From Paraglomus occultum (taxonomy: Eukaryota; Glomeromycota; Glomeromycetes; Paraglomerales; Paraglomeraceae): 43,862 nucleotides of DNA. Each line of letters opens with the position of its first letter. The stretch's first letter is position 1. The stretch spans positions 1 to 43,862 of the forward strand of contig CAJVPJ010000108.1 of assembly GCA_910592205.1 (NCBI GenBank), read 5' to 3'. The translations under genes were made by a program, and so were the position numbers. Shown here in pieces: positions 1 through 11,615 of this stretch. Below the pieces are notes generated by a model. It did no database searches, was not told the DNA's origin, and was given only the letters and a program-made list of their open reading frames with translations.

Positions 1-1103
1 TTTACAGCCACATCATAATCAGCCTCTCATTTATAAAATGTTCACTTTGTCTGGTTTTGTTGCAGCATGCCCCATATCTGAAGTGGGATATAACTGAATA
101 TAGTAAATAGTATAATGCGTTTTTCGTTTTAATAGTACAAGAAATTTATTGGTATGACGTTTGACGCTTGAACAATTTCGTAAACACTAAACGCGGAAAT
201 GCATTCTTTTATATTGAAATCGAGACGTTTTTATTTACAACAATGCTACATAATCTGATTGAAAAGTAATTATCCTTTTGGCAAAAAACTAGTTTCTTGG
301 GATATGGGAGATGGTCTGTTTAGTTACTATTTGCAATAGATTATAATTAAAAGATCAGGTCATATGGTGTACAGCATTAATGCACTAACCAACAAAGGAT
401 AGTTTAACTATAGATAGAAATAACATGATATTTATGTAACACGGTTGACATATATAGTAAGGCAAATTTACCGAGGGGATATAACTGAGGTATGATCACT
501 ATATATTTCTATAGGTATGGGAAATCGGGCGCTGTGAATTTCGGGGATAGGGATATATCGATTGGGATACAAATGAGGGAAATTTATACTGAGATATAAT
601 AGGGGAAATCCGTCCAGCCCCAAAGCTGGGATATATCGTTACAATAGGGGGGGGGGTTATAAACGAGGGATGACCTGTATTAGTTTTCCTCCATACCCTT
701 TATAGCCGTTTTCAAAATTATAGATTTGATGTACTTTTTGAGTATACTTCACATGAAAACGAATACACAGGCTAGCCAATCAAAATCTTTGGAAATTTTG
801 TATAACAATAGCCAATTGGCCAATAATATTATACGGAATTGACATCTTAGATAATAATAATAATAATCTGTCAATGAAGACGAATATCAATGGAAATGGA
901 CCGATTGGTTTTCGCTATTTGAAATAACCAAGTATAGGCCCGACTTTAAATATTGAGCAATGGAATAAGAGAGTAGATTCGTTTGCAAACATATACTTGA
1001 GAGGAATGGTAAGTTATAATTGATGATTGCGCATGTTATTAATGTTATGTCGATTAGCGACCTCGGTTCTAACAGTACGTCAATTTCTCTTTTCTGCTTC
1101 AGG

Positions 1104-1141
<38 letters not shown>

Positions 1142-3440
1142 ATGTTGATGCGAGCAGGCAATATCAACTGTGCGTTTACAAGACATATCATTACCAGATT
1201 CTGCTTCGGTTTCATCCATTTACCGTTGATTAGTAGTTTACGTTCCTGTTATACATACAAGAGTCAGTTAATGTAATAGTCTCTTTTCCTTGCGGGGTGA
1301 ATATGCAAATGGAGAAGTTTGTATGTGGGGTAACTTTCAGCTTTTTTAGAAATGGATCGGCTTCTGGTTCCAGCGGACTTTCCAGATGAGTCTGCCACTC
1401 TTCGTAAGCGAACTGATGTATCAACAACTTTTCAGAATTATTATGAGTTTATCTCTGCATCTAGTTACCAAGCTGCTATTGTTAGCTTAATTAATAGCTT
1501 ACTACTGGATTTCTTTATAACAAGGAGATGTTACTAGTTGGAAAATTAGACAATTTGGCGTTGAAAATCACTTTGATTTCCCGCAGATAGTGAACTCTTT
1601 AGTTAACGGCTTATTAGAAGCAAATGGACAGTGAATTAGGAGTACCAAAATGGGTTACGGATGACAGTATTGTTATACCATTAGTTGTGTCGGTTTTCCG
1701 TAATCGCCACATCAACTTACTTTAGCCACCATTTCTGGGGGGTTTTTTTACGATGTTTAGAAAAATTTGTACAAACGAATGCTTAACCAAACAGATATTT
1801 ACTAAACAAATAATACTTCCAAATTTATTCAAGAGTTTACGTAATTTTATAGACAATTTTTAATTATACTATATAGTGTGAAAATAATTAATAGACTTCG
1901 CTTTTTGTCTTCAAGTTTACGCATTAATGAGAAAGACGTATTTTATAATTAATAATTGCGTGCGCTTAATATTAAGCTATCTTGCACATGTGATATTAAT
2001 CTTTTTAAGCATGGAATTAGAGTGTGTTAAGCAACCTTTAGAGCACAGTTAAGTGTATTATATTAAAAAGTAATCTTCAGCGGACAAGCTAAACAAATGG
2101 TGAAATGGGTTAAAACACTTGAACAATCGATGCAAAAAAGATACTAAGTCTAAACAAGTAAATTTGAAATATAGATATTAGACTAATACGTTTGCGCTAA
2201 CGGCATAAACAGTTTTGCATAGCACGTAACATAATGCTTTTGTACGCAACATTTCTGGAAGCTGAGAAAACGTTTTTATAAGTACATAGAAGTTGTGTAA
2301 ATATACGCAAGCACGCGCAAATTTAGGTTGCTAAGGAAAATTTTCTAAGACTATGGACTTTAATCTATAGGACTAATATATTAAAATATATTTAAAAAAC
2401 AATATTAATATATTTTGAGCTGCAATGGGGTATGGCAGAATAGTACATATTTAATAAATTTTTGGTTAACTTTGTTTTTAATGCGACGTTATCAACAATT
2501 TACGTAACAGATTTTAATAACATTGTTTTATAATGGTAAATCTAATCTTGCGAACAAGCTATTATTCATTAAAGTTGAGCATCTTGTCATTTTTTTTCTT
2601 TAACATTACATGCACGGTTTTAATACTTAAAATTAGTGTAAACATCATTGAATAATTTGGCTATGACAACAGTTTACATTACTGGCGGAGTGATAATTCC
2701 GAGTGTAAAAGCTATTGTTCGCGGTCGGAATATATGTAAAGCAATGTTATGCACAACTTATCATGTGTTCTTTATGCTTGTACAATGTACCGCATACGCG
2801 TGTAACATTCGAAATCTCACTGATATACCTTCGATGCTCGACTTCTTCATTCTCCAAGTCACCAGCACTGAATCTGAACTCCAGGAATTTCTTAAGTGAG
2901 GGCGTATCTGTGACCTCCCATAATAACCAACATATTAACACAGAGACCCCGTAGAGCATACCGCCGTCAGCGATGTGCCTGTCGCGTCCTCATTTCGGCA
3001 CAACCAAAATCACGTATATTGTTGAAGCCAAGCTAGGCTCTTACCACGATATTGTAAAGAAACAAGGCACTCAGTAGTTAATTTCATGGTGACACGCGTT
3101 GAGGTGGAGCAGGCCTGCTACTGTTCAAAAGCAGACGTGTGAATTAGTTTAACCTCGACTTTTATTCCAAAAAAAAAAAAAAACATCACGTGACACAAAC
3201 TTTCCATACTGTAGATACTAGGGATACTTCAGTTGTGATTTATTCGTTATTCTCAGAGACAAAGAGCTATTAAATTCCAGTACCTTCTTTAAATTTCCTC
3301 TTATCCGTACAGGAGTTCGTTTCTATCATAATAAGAGAGAGAATGAATGTTCCTTGTGATCAGTGGTTTCACAATAATGTGAATGTTGTGATCACATTGT
3401 CCTTCTAATCGAGTTCGGATATTTATGCGCCACAAATAGT
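1..3440. other. Gene-poor AT-rich stretch, no supportable gene
   Basis: Only short ORFs without recognisable domains or convincing splice context were seen. Positions 83-660 hold several loose copies of a GGGATATA-containing motif (around 84, 476, 548 and 627), a TA microsatellite lies near 1106-1139, a TAA run at 850-866 and a poly-A run at about 3168-3183. The last 300 bases may contain the promoter of the zinc-knuckle gene that follows. I see no tRNA or rRNA here. Confidence 0.6.
1106..1139. repeat. (TA)n microsatellite
   Basis: An uninterrupted alternating TA tract of about 34 bases. It generates artefactual ORFs with Tyr-Ile repeats on both strands, which should not be annotated as genes. 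Confidence 0.95.
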
Positions 3441-5656
3441 ATGACATCACATTTTCATATGTCACAATCTACTACTACGACTTCTCACTTTTCTTCCTCA
3501 ATACCACATAGCCTAATGGAACCGAGTAGATGCCATCACTGCGGTACAATAGGCCACAAGAAGTTCGATTGCACCGAGAGGTGCAAAGTTTGGTGCAACT
3601 GGTGTGGGAATCCCCCCGCACGCCGACCTCCTGCTGTTGGCAAGGGTGGACAGGATGTGCCTCAGAGACAAGGAAGTGGAAATGGGAGAAACGCTGTTAA
3701 TGTTTCCGGTAAGTTATGGCATTATATCAAATTTCTGGAATGATAAATATGTAATGACTTCATTAATGGCAATTATGAATATATCAGTAATGGGTTATTT
3801 TTCACCTTCGTCTTTAGGCCCTAATAATGCTAGTAAAGTGAGTGGCTGCATGCAATAGTTTAAATGATCGATTATCTCTCAAGGCATATCTTATATATTT
3901 GTTTAATTATTCACGCAATGGTGTATTGTTGTATATCGTCGTCGCCTCATTTCATCTATTCTTGTTCATGAGACAGCAAGTACAACAGGTGTCGCTAGGT
4001 TGGCCCTTGTTGCAACCTCCGCAACAACAAACACCGCCACCTCAATCTCATCAACATCAATCATCAATATTTACGCCCCCTCCTCAACTTTGTCCTTCTC
4101 AACCATTTCACATGCAACAACCAACGTCAAATATACTTATTCCTCAGAATATCCGGCCTGTTCCTCAATTTGCTCAAAATCAAGTTCCAATAATTAATCA
4201 TGTCAACAATATATTACCTCCTCTACCCGCACCAACAGTCCAATCAACATTTAGTCAACAGCGGCTTTCAAGTTGGACAACTCAGATGCCACAGCAACCG
4301 CGGACATTCGATCTCCCTAACCAAGTAGATCAATCGTTGCAGCGTCCACCGACTCAGTCATCACAATCTTTTACCGGTGCATTCACAAAACCATCCATTG
4401 GACAGCCTTTACTTCCCAAATTGCCAGAGAAACCGTTTCAACAACCACCATTTCCACAATCATCCATATCACAATCCCAACTGCCCAACTCTGATGCATC
4501 GTCATCGTCATCGTCATCATCTCCTTTATCATCGTCTTCTACCACGACGATTACCCCTAATGCTGTAACTCGTGAACCACATCGAATGCCCTTAGCTGAT
4601 CGTACGGATCAACAACCGCGGCGTCTTGATCGTTCGAATGCCGAGGTTGTGAACAAACTGATAGCAATGAAAGAGCAAATAGAAAAGGGACTGCATCCGA
4701 CGATTAAACCAGGAATAAAAAGTGGGGTAACGACTAAAAGCTACACAATAACCCAGAGTATAGAATCAGCACATTCTAACGCGTTCTTCACATCTATAGA
4801 TGATCGAATTAAATCATCAACAAAAGAGAACACGAAGCTGGAGTCATTTGTTGATGTGAAGTTAGATATTCCTAATCCATTATCAGAACCTGAGACCGTA
4901 TTTTCTTCTACTCCCATTCCTTTTCCTTCAAATTCCCAAACTGCAAGGGATTCCAATTACGATAAAATATTTCGCGCTCCAAGGACTAAATCTGTTGACT
5001 CTCCATCTGACAGAGATCGTCGGTTTACGCTTCGCACAGGATCATTTCCGTCACCCCTTGCGAGTGATTATTACTCTAATCCTGAACACAATCGGTTGGA
5101 TCTTGATCGGAACGTATTCGAACATAGAACTAGTAGATCACGTAGTCCTAAGCACAATTTACGTGATTATCGTGAGTATAGCCGTTCTCCCGCCTCTACA
5201 AGGCATTGTGTGAAACCCATGTCCGAATATGATGAAAAATATTGTAGTCGTGATGCTCTACCTGAATATAGAGACAAGGATTATCCCCGTCCTCAGGTTT
5301 TCGAAGATCCTGGGAATTATTATCCCTATCCACCTGAACGTTACAACGAGAAGTATGATGAGAGAGGACATAATAAAAATTACTTACGTGATCCAATGAT
5401 GAGAAGATCTAGATCACCGCCATTTTATCATTATAGTCGACGTATGGATGAGAGTGGCAATGGATGGTATGGAAATGGATTGTATGACAGAGAGTATCAA
5501 AGACAAGGAATATATCATGAATCGCCAAGGGATGACAGGTATGAACATAGAGAGAGAGAATTCCCAATGAGAGATATTGATAGAGAATATCCCGAAAGAG
5601 AGAACTCCAAAATCATGGAATATGATTACGGTATGAGCAGGAAGAGATGGCATTAG
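3441..5656 (+). CDS. CCHC zinc-knuckle, Gln/Pro-rich and Arg/Asp/Ser-rich protein
   Basis: Proposed exons are 3441-3708, 3818-3837 and 3977-5656 (3989 is an alternative acceptor in the same phase). The first ATG starts a short Ser/Thr-rich leader, followed by a CX2CX4HX4C zinc knuckle (CHHCGTIGHKKFDC, residues about 31-44) and further cysteines (CKVWCNWC). Exon 1 ends in phase 1 at a GTAAGT donor. A 20-nt middle exon sits between a pyrimidine-rich acceptor and a GTGAGT donor and restores the frame. The long last exon encodes a Gln/Pro-rich disordered region, a Ser run, a helical stretch (NAEVVNKLIAMKEQIEKGL) and an Arg/Asp/Tyr/Ser-rich tail with RSRSP motifs. The layout suggests an RNA-binding or pre-mRNA-processing factor, but I do not recognise the family. 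The middle exon could be skipped using acceptor 3981, which also keeps the frame. Confidence 0.7.
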
Positions 5657-5777
5657 ATTTCGGACTATCGCTGTGACCTCAATACAATAAGACGTCTTAT
5701 CATTGATTGCATTGTATATGAAAATCACATTTAGTAAGTTGAATAAGCTATAATGATTGAACACGATATATTATCGT

Positions 5778-5783
5778 AATAAA
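5778..5783 (+). terminator. AATAAA polyadenylation signal
   Basis: AATAAA occurs 122 bases after the stop codon of the zinc-knuckle gene, in an AT-rich 3' region, and is a plausible 3'-end signal. Confidence 0.45.
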
Positions 5784-6356
5784 TAACAACTGTTACTAAT
5801 AATGCATATCACATTGATTCAATATTTATTGTTTAACTCTGGTCAGACGGGAGCAGATTTGTTTTTAATGTAGCTTTTCATTAGGTCAAAAGAAACCTCG
5901 TGTGCCGATCGTATAATAACACGGAACCTTATCGGAATTATACAAGGCCAGGCTGTGGCCGCCTACTGAGACTTACCATAGATACCCTCCTATTATTATG
6001 TTCCGATGTTAATATATGTTTGATGTTCTAAGATGCTTGTTCTGATTACCTGAAAAAAATCAACACAAATATTGGGTGGATAATTAACCTATCGATCAGA
6101 AACAGCAACGGATGGAGATTTTTAATTATTAATTAATGATCAATAATTCTTTCGTTGCCATTTACTTGTCCAATCTACTTACTGTGCAATGGAAGCTGGA
6201 ATGCTGCATTCTTTGACCTTGAAGTCGTATGTAATACGGATTTACATATGCAAAAATGTAATTTACATATGATTAACATATGTTGCGCATTTTAATAGTT
6301 AAAGTTACATAGTTTGCCAATAGTCCTAATTTTAAATATAGTGAGATGATAATGTA

Positions 6357-6922
6357 CAGTGTGTAACGAAAAAAACCGCTATCATAAAATATACCATAAC
6401 TCAATGACCATGCAAAATTTTTAAACAATTCCAATTTTTTTTAAAAGCTTATAATGTGCTTTATTGCAGGTAAAATTTTCAATACAAAATTCTATCGCCA
6501 TTTTTCTGCAAAACAAGCTCACACCTCTTTTTTCATCGATGAAATTAATTTTGTACAGTCGTTTCTGGAATTGCGTCCATTCTTTGGTCATAAATTGTTT
6601 TACTTCTTAGCATCTATGTTTCAACGTTATTCTTGACAATATGCCACATGTTTTCGATGCGATAAGGAATATTGGTCTTTCATTTAGGGATTGGACGCCA
6701 TTAAGCCAATAATGATAATTGTTTGTCGTTGAACTTCAAGTCTCTCTATGGTTCAAAGGACAAGGGGGAGGACAAGGACTAATTACGATAATTATTACTT
6801 GAATACGTTTACTAACATGGGGAGTAATCAAACATAAAGACGCGTTTGTTATCAATAACAACACGCACCCTTGTTTGTTTTTTTACAAAATATGTTCAGG
6901 CGGTTTTTTTCGTTACACACTG
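6357..6922. mobile_element. Decayed Tc1/mariner element with perfect 23-bp TIRs
   Basis: Bases 6357-6379 and 6900-6922 are perfect inverted repeats (start CAGTGTGTAACG, seven A, CCGC). The element is 566 bp and is flanked by TA on both sides (6355-6356, 6923-6924), the classical Tc1/mariner target duplication. Read on the minus strand, positions about 6710 to 6600 give a degenerate peptide ending in PYRIENMWHIVKN, like the LNPIENxW segment of Tc1-family transposases. The stop-ridden frame and small size mean a non-autonomous, internally deleted copy. The transposase similarity is moderate; the TIR and TA evidence is strong. Confidence 0.9.
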
Positions 6923-7447
6923 TATATAGGCAATTATATTCCGCTAGCTAACAGTATCGGAAAATCGTAAATCGCAGATATTAATACAGCAAGCTAACTT
7001 CATTCAAGCTGTGGCTGTTGCAATAAAACCCCAAGTTCAACGCTATAATTGCAAGTAATTTTCGGACTTTACGTAGATTGTGTACACTATGTCATATCTA
7101 TCGATTCGAAATTACAATCTACACAAATATATGTTGACATCGAACACTATTAAATTTTATCATTTATATGCGGCAAACCTACGGTATTGTGATCCAATAC
7201 TGTGCAAGTATATGTTTAATGTCGAAAAAAGATATTTAATTAATAATTATTCGAGACGCTTACTTTCATTAATATGTAAATAAACTTCCTAACGAATTAT
7301 CTATTAGAAGTAATGTTGAGCGTGATACTAAAACTGCGGCTTATTAAGGTGATTGAGCAAAACATATGATGTAAATATTATTGCCAATAGACATTACAGA
7401 AACTCATCGACTTAATTAATTTTTTAACCTGAGCAATTATACACTCA

Positions 7448-7954
7448 ATTGAGTACAACTTTATTGCCAAGCTACCCAGGAGGGCTAAAGCTAGTTTTAA
7501 CATGATACAGGATTAGAACATAGGTGCTATGCTACATAATCTATCCTATTGTACCCTAGGTTCAATAAAGAGGAGGAGGGGAGGAGGGGTTAGGTGAGGA
7601 TTTGGGATGCTATTTTAGATGATGGGGGCCAGGGGGAGTGTGGGTGTTGGTAGATATCTATATTGCGGAGGGATAGGATGTTTGAGGTGAGGTTGGAGAG
7701 GATTTGGGGGAGAGGGAGGACAGGGTTTTGGCCAAAGGCCCTGTCTGTATAAGCACGCCAGATGGTCTGTATTGCTGCTGATTGCAGCAGACGACCACAG
7801 TGTTGTTTGTTAGGGGAAGGGAGAGAGATTAGAGAGAGAGAGTTGAGAGCTGAGTGATGAATGAGTGTTGCTATGTTATCTGTTGCTGTCCATACCTCAA
7901 TTGAGGTTGGACAGTTCCAGAAGAGGTGGGGTATGTTGTTGAGGGTGTTGGGAC
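7448..7954 (-). mobile_element. 5'-truncated non-LTR (LINE) retrotransposon fragment
   Basis: The segment is bounded by a perfect 17-bp direct repeat, GAGCAATTATACACTCA, at 7431-7447 and 7955-7971. On the minus strand it encodes an open stretch with HLFWNCP followed about 60 residues later by IQTIWRAYTDRAF, which resembles the zinc-binding domain at the end of non-LTR reverse transcriptases (zf-RVT type). The 3' end on the minus strand reads AATAAAGTTGTACTCAATT just before the target duplication. The fragment keeps only the last part of the ORF plus 3' UTR, as expected for a 5'-truncated LINE insertion. Confidence 0.85.
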
Positions 7955-7963
7955 GAGCAATTA

Positions 7964-8401
7964 TACACTCACTGGACACAAGTCTGGGTAATTTTCGCCG
8001 ATCACATAGGAAAACATATGAAAAATCTATTTGTTCAAAAAGCTCTATCGTACGTATCTACTATATAAGCCATGACGATTTTTATACCGTTTTAAAGATA
8101 ATTGATTGTAATTTTTGAGAAAAATAGTGATATATTTAGTCCTGACGCTGTAGTTTGATAGAACGACAGTGTCTACGTTACCCGTATGAAAATCTATGAA
8201 TAATATGTGTAACGTAGACACTACCGCTTTATCGAATTGCGGGACTAAACATATCACTATTTTTCTCGAAAAGTATAATCAATTATCTTTAACACTGTAT
8301 AAAAATCGTCATGGCTTACATAGTAGATACGTACGATAGAGCTTTTTGAACAAATAGATTTTTCATATGTTTTCCTATGTGACTTTTGTCCAGTAAGTGT
8401 A
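7964..8401. mobile_element. Foldback MITE with long (~200 bp) terminal inverted repeats, TA target
   Basis: Reading inward from TACACTCACTGGACA on the left and from the complement of TGTCCAGTAAGTGTA on the right, the two halves mirror each other for about 200 bases, leaving a short centre near 8165-8200. The ends sit at TA dinucleotides, and the right arm of the surrounding duplication shows the uninterrupted site. The element is about 440 bp with no coding potential. I call it a Tc1/mariner-type foldback MITE. The LINE fragment is inserted into its first eight bases. Confidence 0.88.
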
Positions 8402-8570
8402 TATGAACAAAGTTTATATAGCCAATTGTTCTAATGTCCGCAGTAGTAGACGTAATAGTAACGTGAGTAATCACCAGAACATCACGTAAACTCTAAAAAT
8501 AATAAAAACTCCTCAAACAAAATAACGCGCTTTACGCTTTTTACCTCGCAAAGGATAACATACGACACAA

Positions 8571-9909
8571 GTGCCCAAGTTTTTTTTCTCCGTTCCAAGT
8601 TTTGTTGTGTCAGCACGACTGGCGAGGGACGGAGAACAAGTTCATGTCGCTCTCGCCTCCATTAGGAGGCGACATTTTAATGCGCTGGTCGCATCAAGTA
8701 GTCTTGTCGTTTTTTCTTGGCTAACCGGTGCTATTCCTGCGGGTCAGGGATACTACCAACCATACATTTCTATTCTTTTTTTCACAGCTCTTCTTATAGG
8801 TCCGCGAGCTAACGCAAGGCGCCGGGTGCCTCGAAGACTATCAGACCTGTCGAGGTGGGACGAAACAAGAAGGTTTTCGCGCTGGCATTTGTATAGCCAG
8901 CGAATGCGTCAGGAGGAAAGGGAGAACCGAAGGCAGGTAACTATTCATTGGATATCGCAGCGTGAGGAGCATATCGCTCCTCAAGCCTTCTATCAGAGAG
9001 AGCGGAGGCTGGAACTTAGTCTCAGGGGGTTTAATTTGGCAATGAGCCGCCCAGAAGACTACGTCTCCGTAACGCTGCAGAGACGTCCTCACCCTATTCC
9101 ACCGTGGGGTTTGAGGGCGACTAATGCCATAAATAGGTTATTTCCAAGAAATAGACCTGTCTTGGTACCTCGGGGAAATCCTCCTTCTCGACAAGGTAAG
9201 ATAAATAAACTTATTAAATTATTTATTCGTTTTTTTTTTGCTGTTTTTTTATTTAACCAAGTATTATTTTTTCTCAAATAGGAGTGTCCCGTTTTCTCCC
9301 GCCCGTGGTCGATTTACCACCTAGAACGCCAGGGCGAAGAAGAGCTGTGGTGCGAGATACTCAAGGTAAACAGAGTGAAAATATACACTCTCGATATGCA
9401 ATACTTATTCATAAAACGTTCTGGCTAAAGTAAAATGTTTTGTTTTTTTTGAAATAGCACCTCCATCACAATCGCCAGACTCCTCGACTCAGCAAGCATC
9501 AGTCGATACGAGGAATCAGTAAGTTTTGTGACGTCATCTATTATTAAGTTTGGTAAGATATTAATAATATTTGCCTTTAAAGGGAGATTGTGGTGCAACC
9601 ACCCCAGCCAAGACGCAACCCACCTCGAGCCGCAAGACCCCGAAATTCGAACAGAAGGCAGTAAGTTTTAGTAAAGCTTTATGTTATGGTTAGATATTTA
9701 TTATGATTGTTTTATAGGGTCGATACGGCGCAGCCGCCACAACCGCGGCGAAACCCGCCTCGAGCTGCAAGACCCCAAAATTCGAACAGAAGGCGGTAAG
9801 TTTTAGTAAAACTTTATGTTATTACAGGTTAGATATTTATTTATGTTTGTTTTATAGGGTCGATACGGCGCAGCGACGAAACCCGCCTCGAGCTGCAAGA
9901 CCGCGGTAA
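8571..9909 (+). CDS. Multi-exon Arg/Pro-rich protein of unknown function; start unresolved
   Basis: Exons ending or bounded at 9195, 9282-9365, 9458-9518, 9583-9660, 9718-9795 and 9858-9909 join in phase through good GT-AG introns (86, 92, 64, 57 and 62 nt) to a TAA at 9907-9909. The first coding block (open from about 8559) is Arg-rich (ANARRRVPRR, RQEERENRRQ, QRERRLEL). The C-terminus is a Pro/Arg-rich tail made of repeated exons (core QPRRNPPRAARP). The frame has no ATG before 8904. The 5' part lies in the inverted repeat, where the other copy does have an ATG but is offset by one T in a T run, so a further upstream splice or loss of the start is possible. Base composition is clearly more GC-rich than the flanks. 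I do not recognise the family. An origin in a mobile element or virus-like element is possible but unproven. Confidence 0.6.
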
Positions 9910-9950
9910 ATCACCGCGAGGCTCGTAACGAGATCTCAGTATATATTATA

Positions 9951-9956
9951 AATAAA
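9951..9956 (+). terminator. AATAAA polyadenylation signal
   Basis: AATAAA occurs 42 bases after the TAA of the Arg/Pro-rich gene and is its likely 3'-end signal. Confidence 0.5.
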
Positions 9957-10017
9957 TTGAAATGATTTTTACACTTGAATTTTTGCCTTTTGTATTTTAT
10001 TGTGAAAGCCGTTTATA

Positions 10018-10150
10018 TTTTCCAACATGATAACCATACAAGTCACATGACTCAACAGTTTCTCGAACAAACATGTTAGATTGGCCGGGTCAAAGTCCAG
10101 ACCTCAATCCTATCGAACATTATTGGGAAGACGTGTTCATGGGAGAATAA
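10018..10150 (+). pseudogene. Tc1-family transposase relic (C-terminal DDE segment)
   Basis: Two frames joined by a frameshift read FQHDNHTSHMTQQFLEQ and then DWPGQSPDLNPIEHYWEDV (10079-10135), the signature end of Tc1/mariner transposases (DWPxxSPDLNPIExxW). A stop follows within a few codons, and nothing of the N-terminal DNA-binding domain is visible. I found no terminal repeats around it. It lies between the two arms of the inverted duplication. Confidence 0.85.
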
Positions 10151-10398
10151 AAAAGAACAGGAGTTAAAAATTTACTTAAGAGCATGAACAATGGAATAGA
10201 AAATTTTAGTAGTCCGAGTTTTACTTTAGCCATATTAATATTAATATTAATACTAAATTCAGATTTAGGTAACATAACGATTAGAAAACCGTGACCGTCA
10301 CAGCCACGATTGAGAATTTTCTTATCGTGCCTCTTTGATAGTAGTTTAGCCAAATACATAAACTTCACACACTACTGCCAGCCTTTTCTTTCGTGAAT

Positions 10399-11208
10399 AT
10401 GTCTGTCACAGTTTATTTTGTCCGTCATGGAGAGAGATTAGACCACATAGATCCTGATTTCATGAATACGTCTCCTACACCTTATGATCCACCCTTGACA
10501 GACTTTGGCATTATGCAAGCAAAAAGAACAGGCAGTTACATTAAGCACGCACAATCCGAGAGAACGGCAGGAAATAATTTGCCTACAGAGTATGTCGTAT
10601 ATACTTCACCTTTTTTAAGAACTATACAGTCAGCTCTTAGTATAGCAGAGGAAATCGATAATGGGACAATAGTACGACTCGAACCGGCTATCAGTGAATG
10701 GCACGGTAACACGTATTTTAACCAAGCAGTGCCAGATAGCTTAATAAATACGGGTATAGAGCGGATTCAACAAATGACGGCAACGTCTAGTTCATCATAT
10801 TCAGTGGATTGGTCGTATGTTCCTGTGTTATCCACTTTAGCTAAATTTCCCGAGAGCCTGCAACAAGTCATTGATCGTTGTAAAAAGGCCCTCAACGGCA
10901 TTACTCAGCCTTATATTACAGCCTACCAGAATTCCACATCACCAAAAAATGTAGTTTTGATCATTGTAACTCACGGATGGTGTGTGAATGTACTTCTAGA
11001 AGCATGTTCGAGAAGTGCGTTATGGATAAACGTGAGTTACTGTGCTATATCAAGGGCAACTTGGATACCGGGTGAAAGAGAAGAGGTAGTCCCTGGAACG
11101 CGAAAAGTAAGAATAGTAATTGAAGAGGATGAAGACTTATCAAAGAATACTGGAAGATGGGAAGTGGACTTGGTTAGTAGCGACGAGCATTTAAAAGGAC
11201 TTTTATAG
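10399..11208 (+). CDS. Histidine phosphatase (phosphoglycerate-mutase-like) family protein
   Basis: Single-exon ORF of 269 residues starting at the first ATG (MSVTVYFVRHGERLD). The VRHGER motif at residues about 7-12 carries the catalytic histidine, and VTHGWCVN near residue 195 carries the second histidine of the fold. TSPFLRTIQSA supplies the conserved Arg of the phosphate pocket, and SEWHG is in the expected place for the family's acidic region. The N-terminal pattern (PPLTDFGIMQAKRTG) resembles the UBASH3/Sts-type and fungal TFIIIC-tau55-type branch rather than glycolytic mutases, so a phosphatase role is more likely than 3-phosphoglycerate mutation. The gene is intact despite sitting inside the inverted duplication, about 250 bp after a Tc1 relic. 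Confidence 0.9.
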   Translation: MSVTVYFVRHGERLDHIDPDFMNTSPTPYDPPLTDFGIMQAKRTGSYIKHAQSERTAGNNLPTEYVVYTSPFLRTIQSALSIAEEIDNGTIVRLEPAISEWHGNTYFNQAVPDSLINTGIERIQQMTATSSSSYSVDWSYVPVLSTLAKFPESLQQVIDRCKKALNGITQPYITAYQNSTSPKNVVLIIVTHGWCVNVLLEACSRSALWINVSYCAISRATWIPGEREEVVPGTRKVRIVIEEDEDLSKNTGRWEVDLVSSDEHLKGLL

Positions 11209-11615
11209 ACAATTTGGATCGCTGTGTGTTAAATCAAATAGAACCAGATTTCAAAGCGTCGACATTAACTAGAATGCCAAGTATTGGTCACTCTCGATGA
11301 AGTAACTATGTTACACATAATCATGCAAAAATGATAATTGTTTAAAGTAAACCAATTAAATTATTATTTTAAAGCTTTTATTGATGTAAAGTCAATACAT
11401 TATTGTCTCACCATTTTTTGCAATAATTTCGTCACTTCTTTGTCTGTGAGCATATTTCAGAAGCTTTGCATGTTCCCAGCACTATTTTGTAATAAATAAC
11501 TTTGAGAATTGGACGTGATGTAATCAATATTAATATGAACAAAGCAAGACAATCTTTATTTTTATTCTACATGACATGAATAGGAAACGTTATCTCTGTG
11601 CAAACTATTGAGCGT

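Larger units (their letters stand above)
7098..8788. repeat. Left arm of long inverted duplication
   Basis: This region matches the reverse complement of 11616-12494. Similarity starts around 7098, is interrupted by transposon insertions at 7431-8403, and resumes to 8788. Net paired length is about 0.7-0.9 kb. The outer parts are diverged with small indels (the right arm has an extra stretch of about 38 bases). The inner 200 bases (8589-8788) differ at one base only. The outer boundary is fuzzy and I found no target-site duplication. Confidence 0.9.

Noticed and set aside
83-660. Recurring GGGATATA motifs, possible repeat array or telomere-like sequence
   Set aside because: Copies are irregular in spacing and sequence, with no consistent unit, so I do not call an array.
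887-1233. ORFs on both strands with Tyr-Ile repeats
   Set aside because: They are produced by the (TA)n microsatellite and have no other coding signal.
7431-7971. The 17-bp direct repeat as a possible phage-type attachment site or CRISPR repeat
   Set aside because: It flanks a LINE 3' fragment and is fully explained as its target-site duplication; there are only two copies.
8571-9281. A single 236-codon ORF as the complete gene
   Set aside because: It begins at GTG and reads through a GTAAGA donor into an intron; the downstream exons are clearly in phase with splicing.
10399-11208. Glycolytic phosphoglycerate mutase
   Set aside because: The motif context fits the wider histidine-phosphatase family, UBASH3/tau55-like, better than the glycolytic enzyme.
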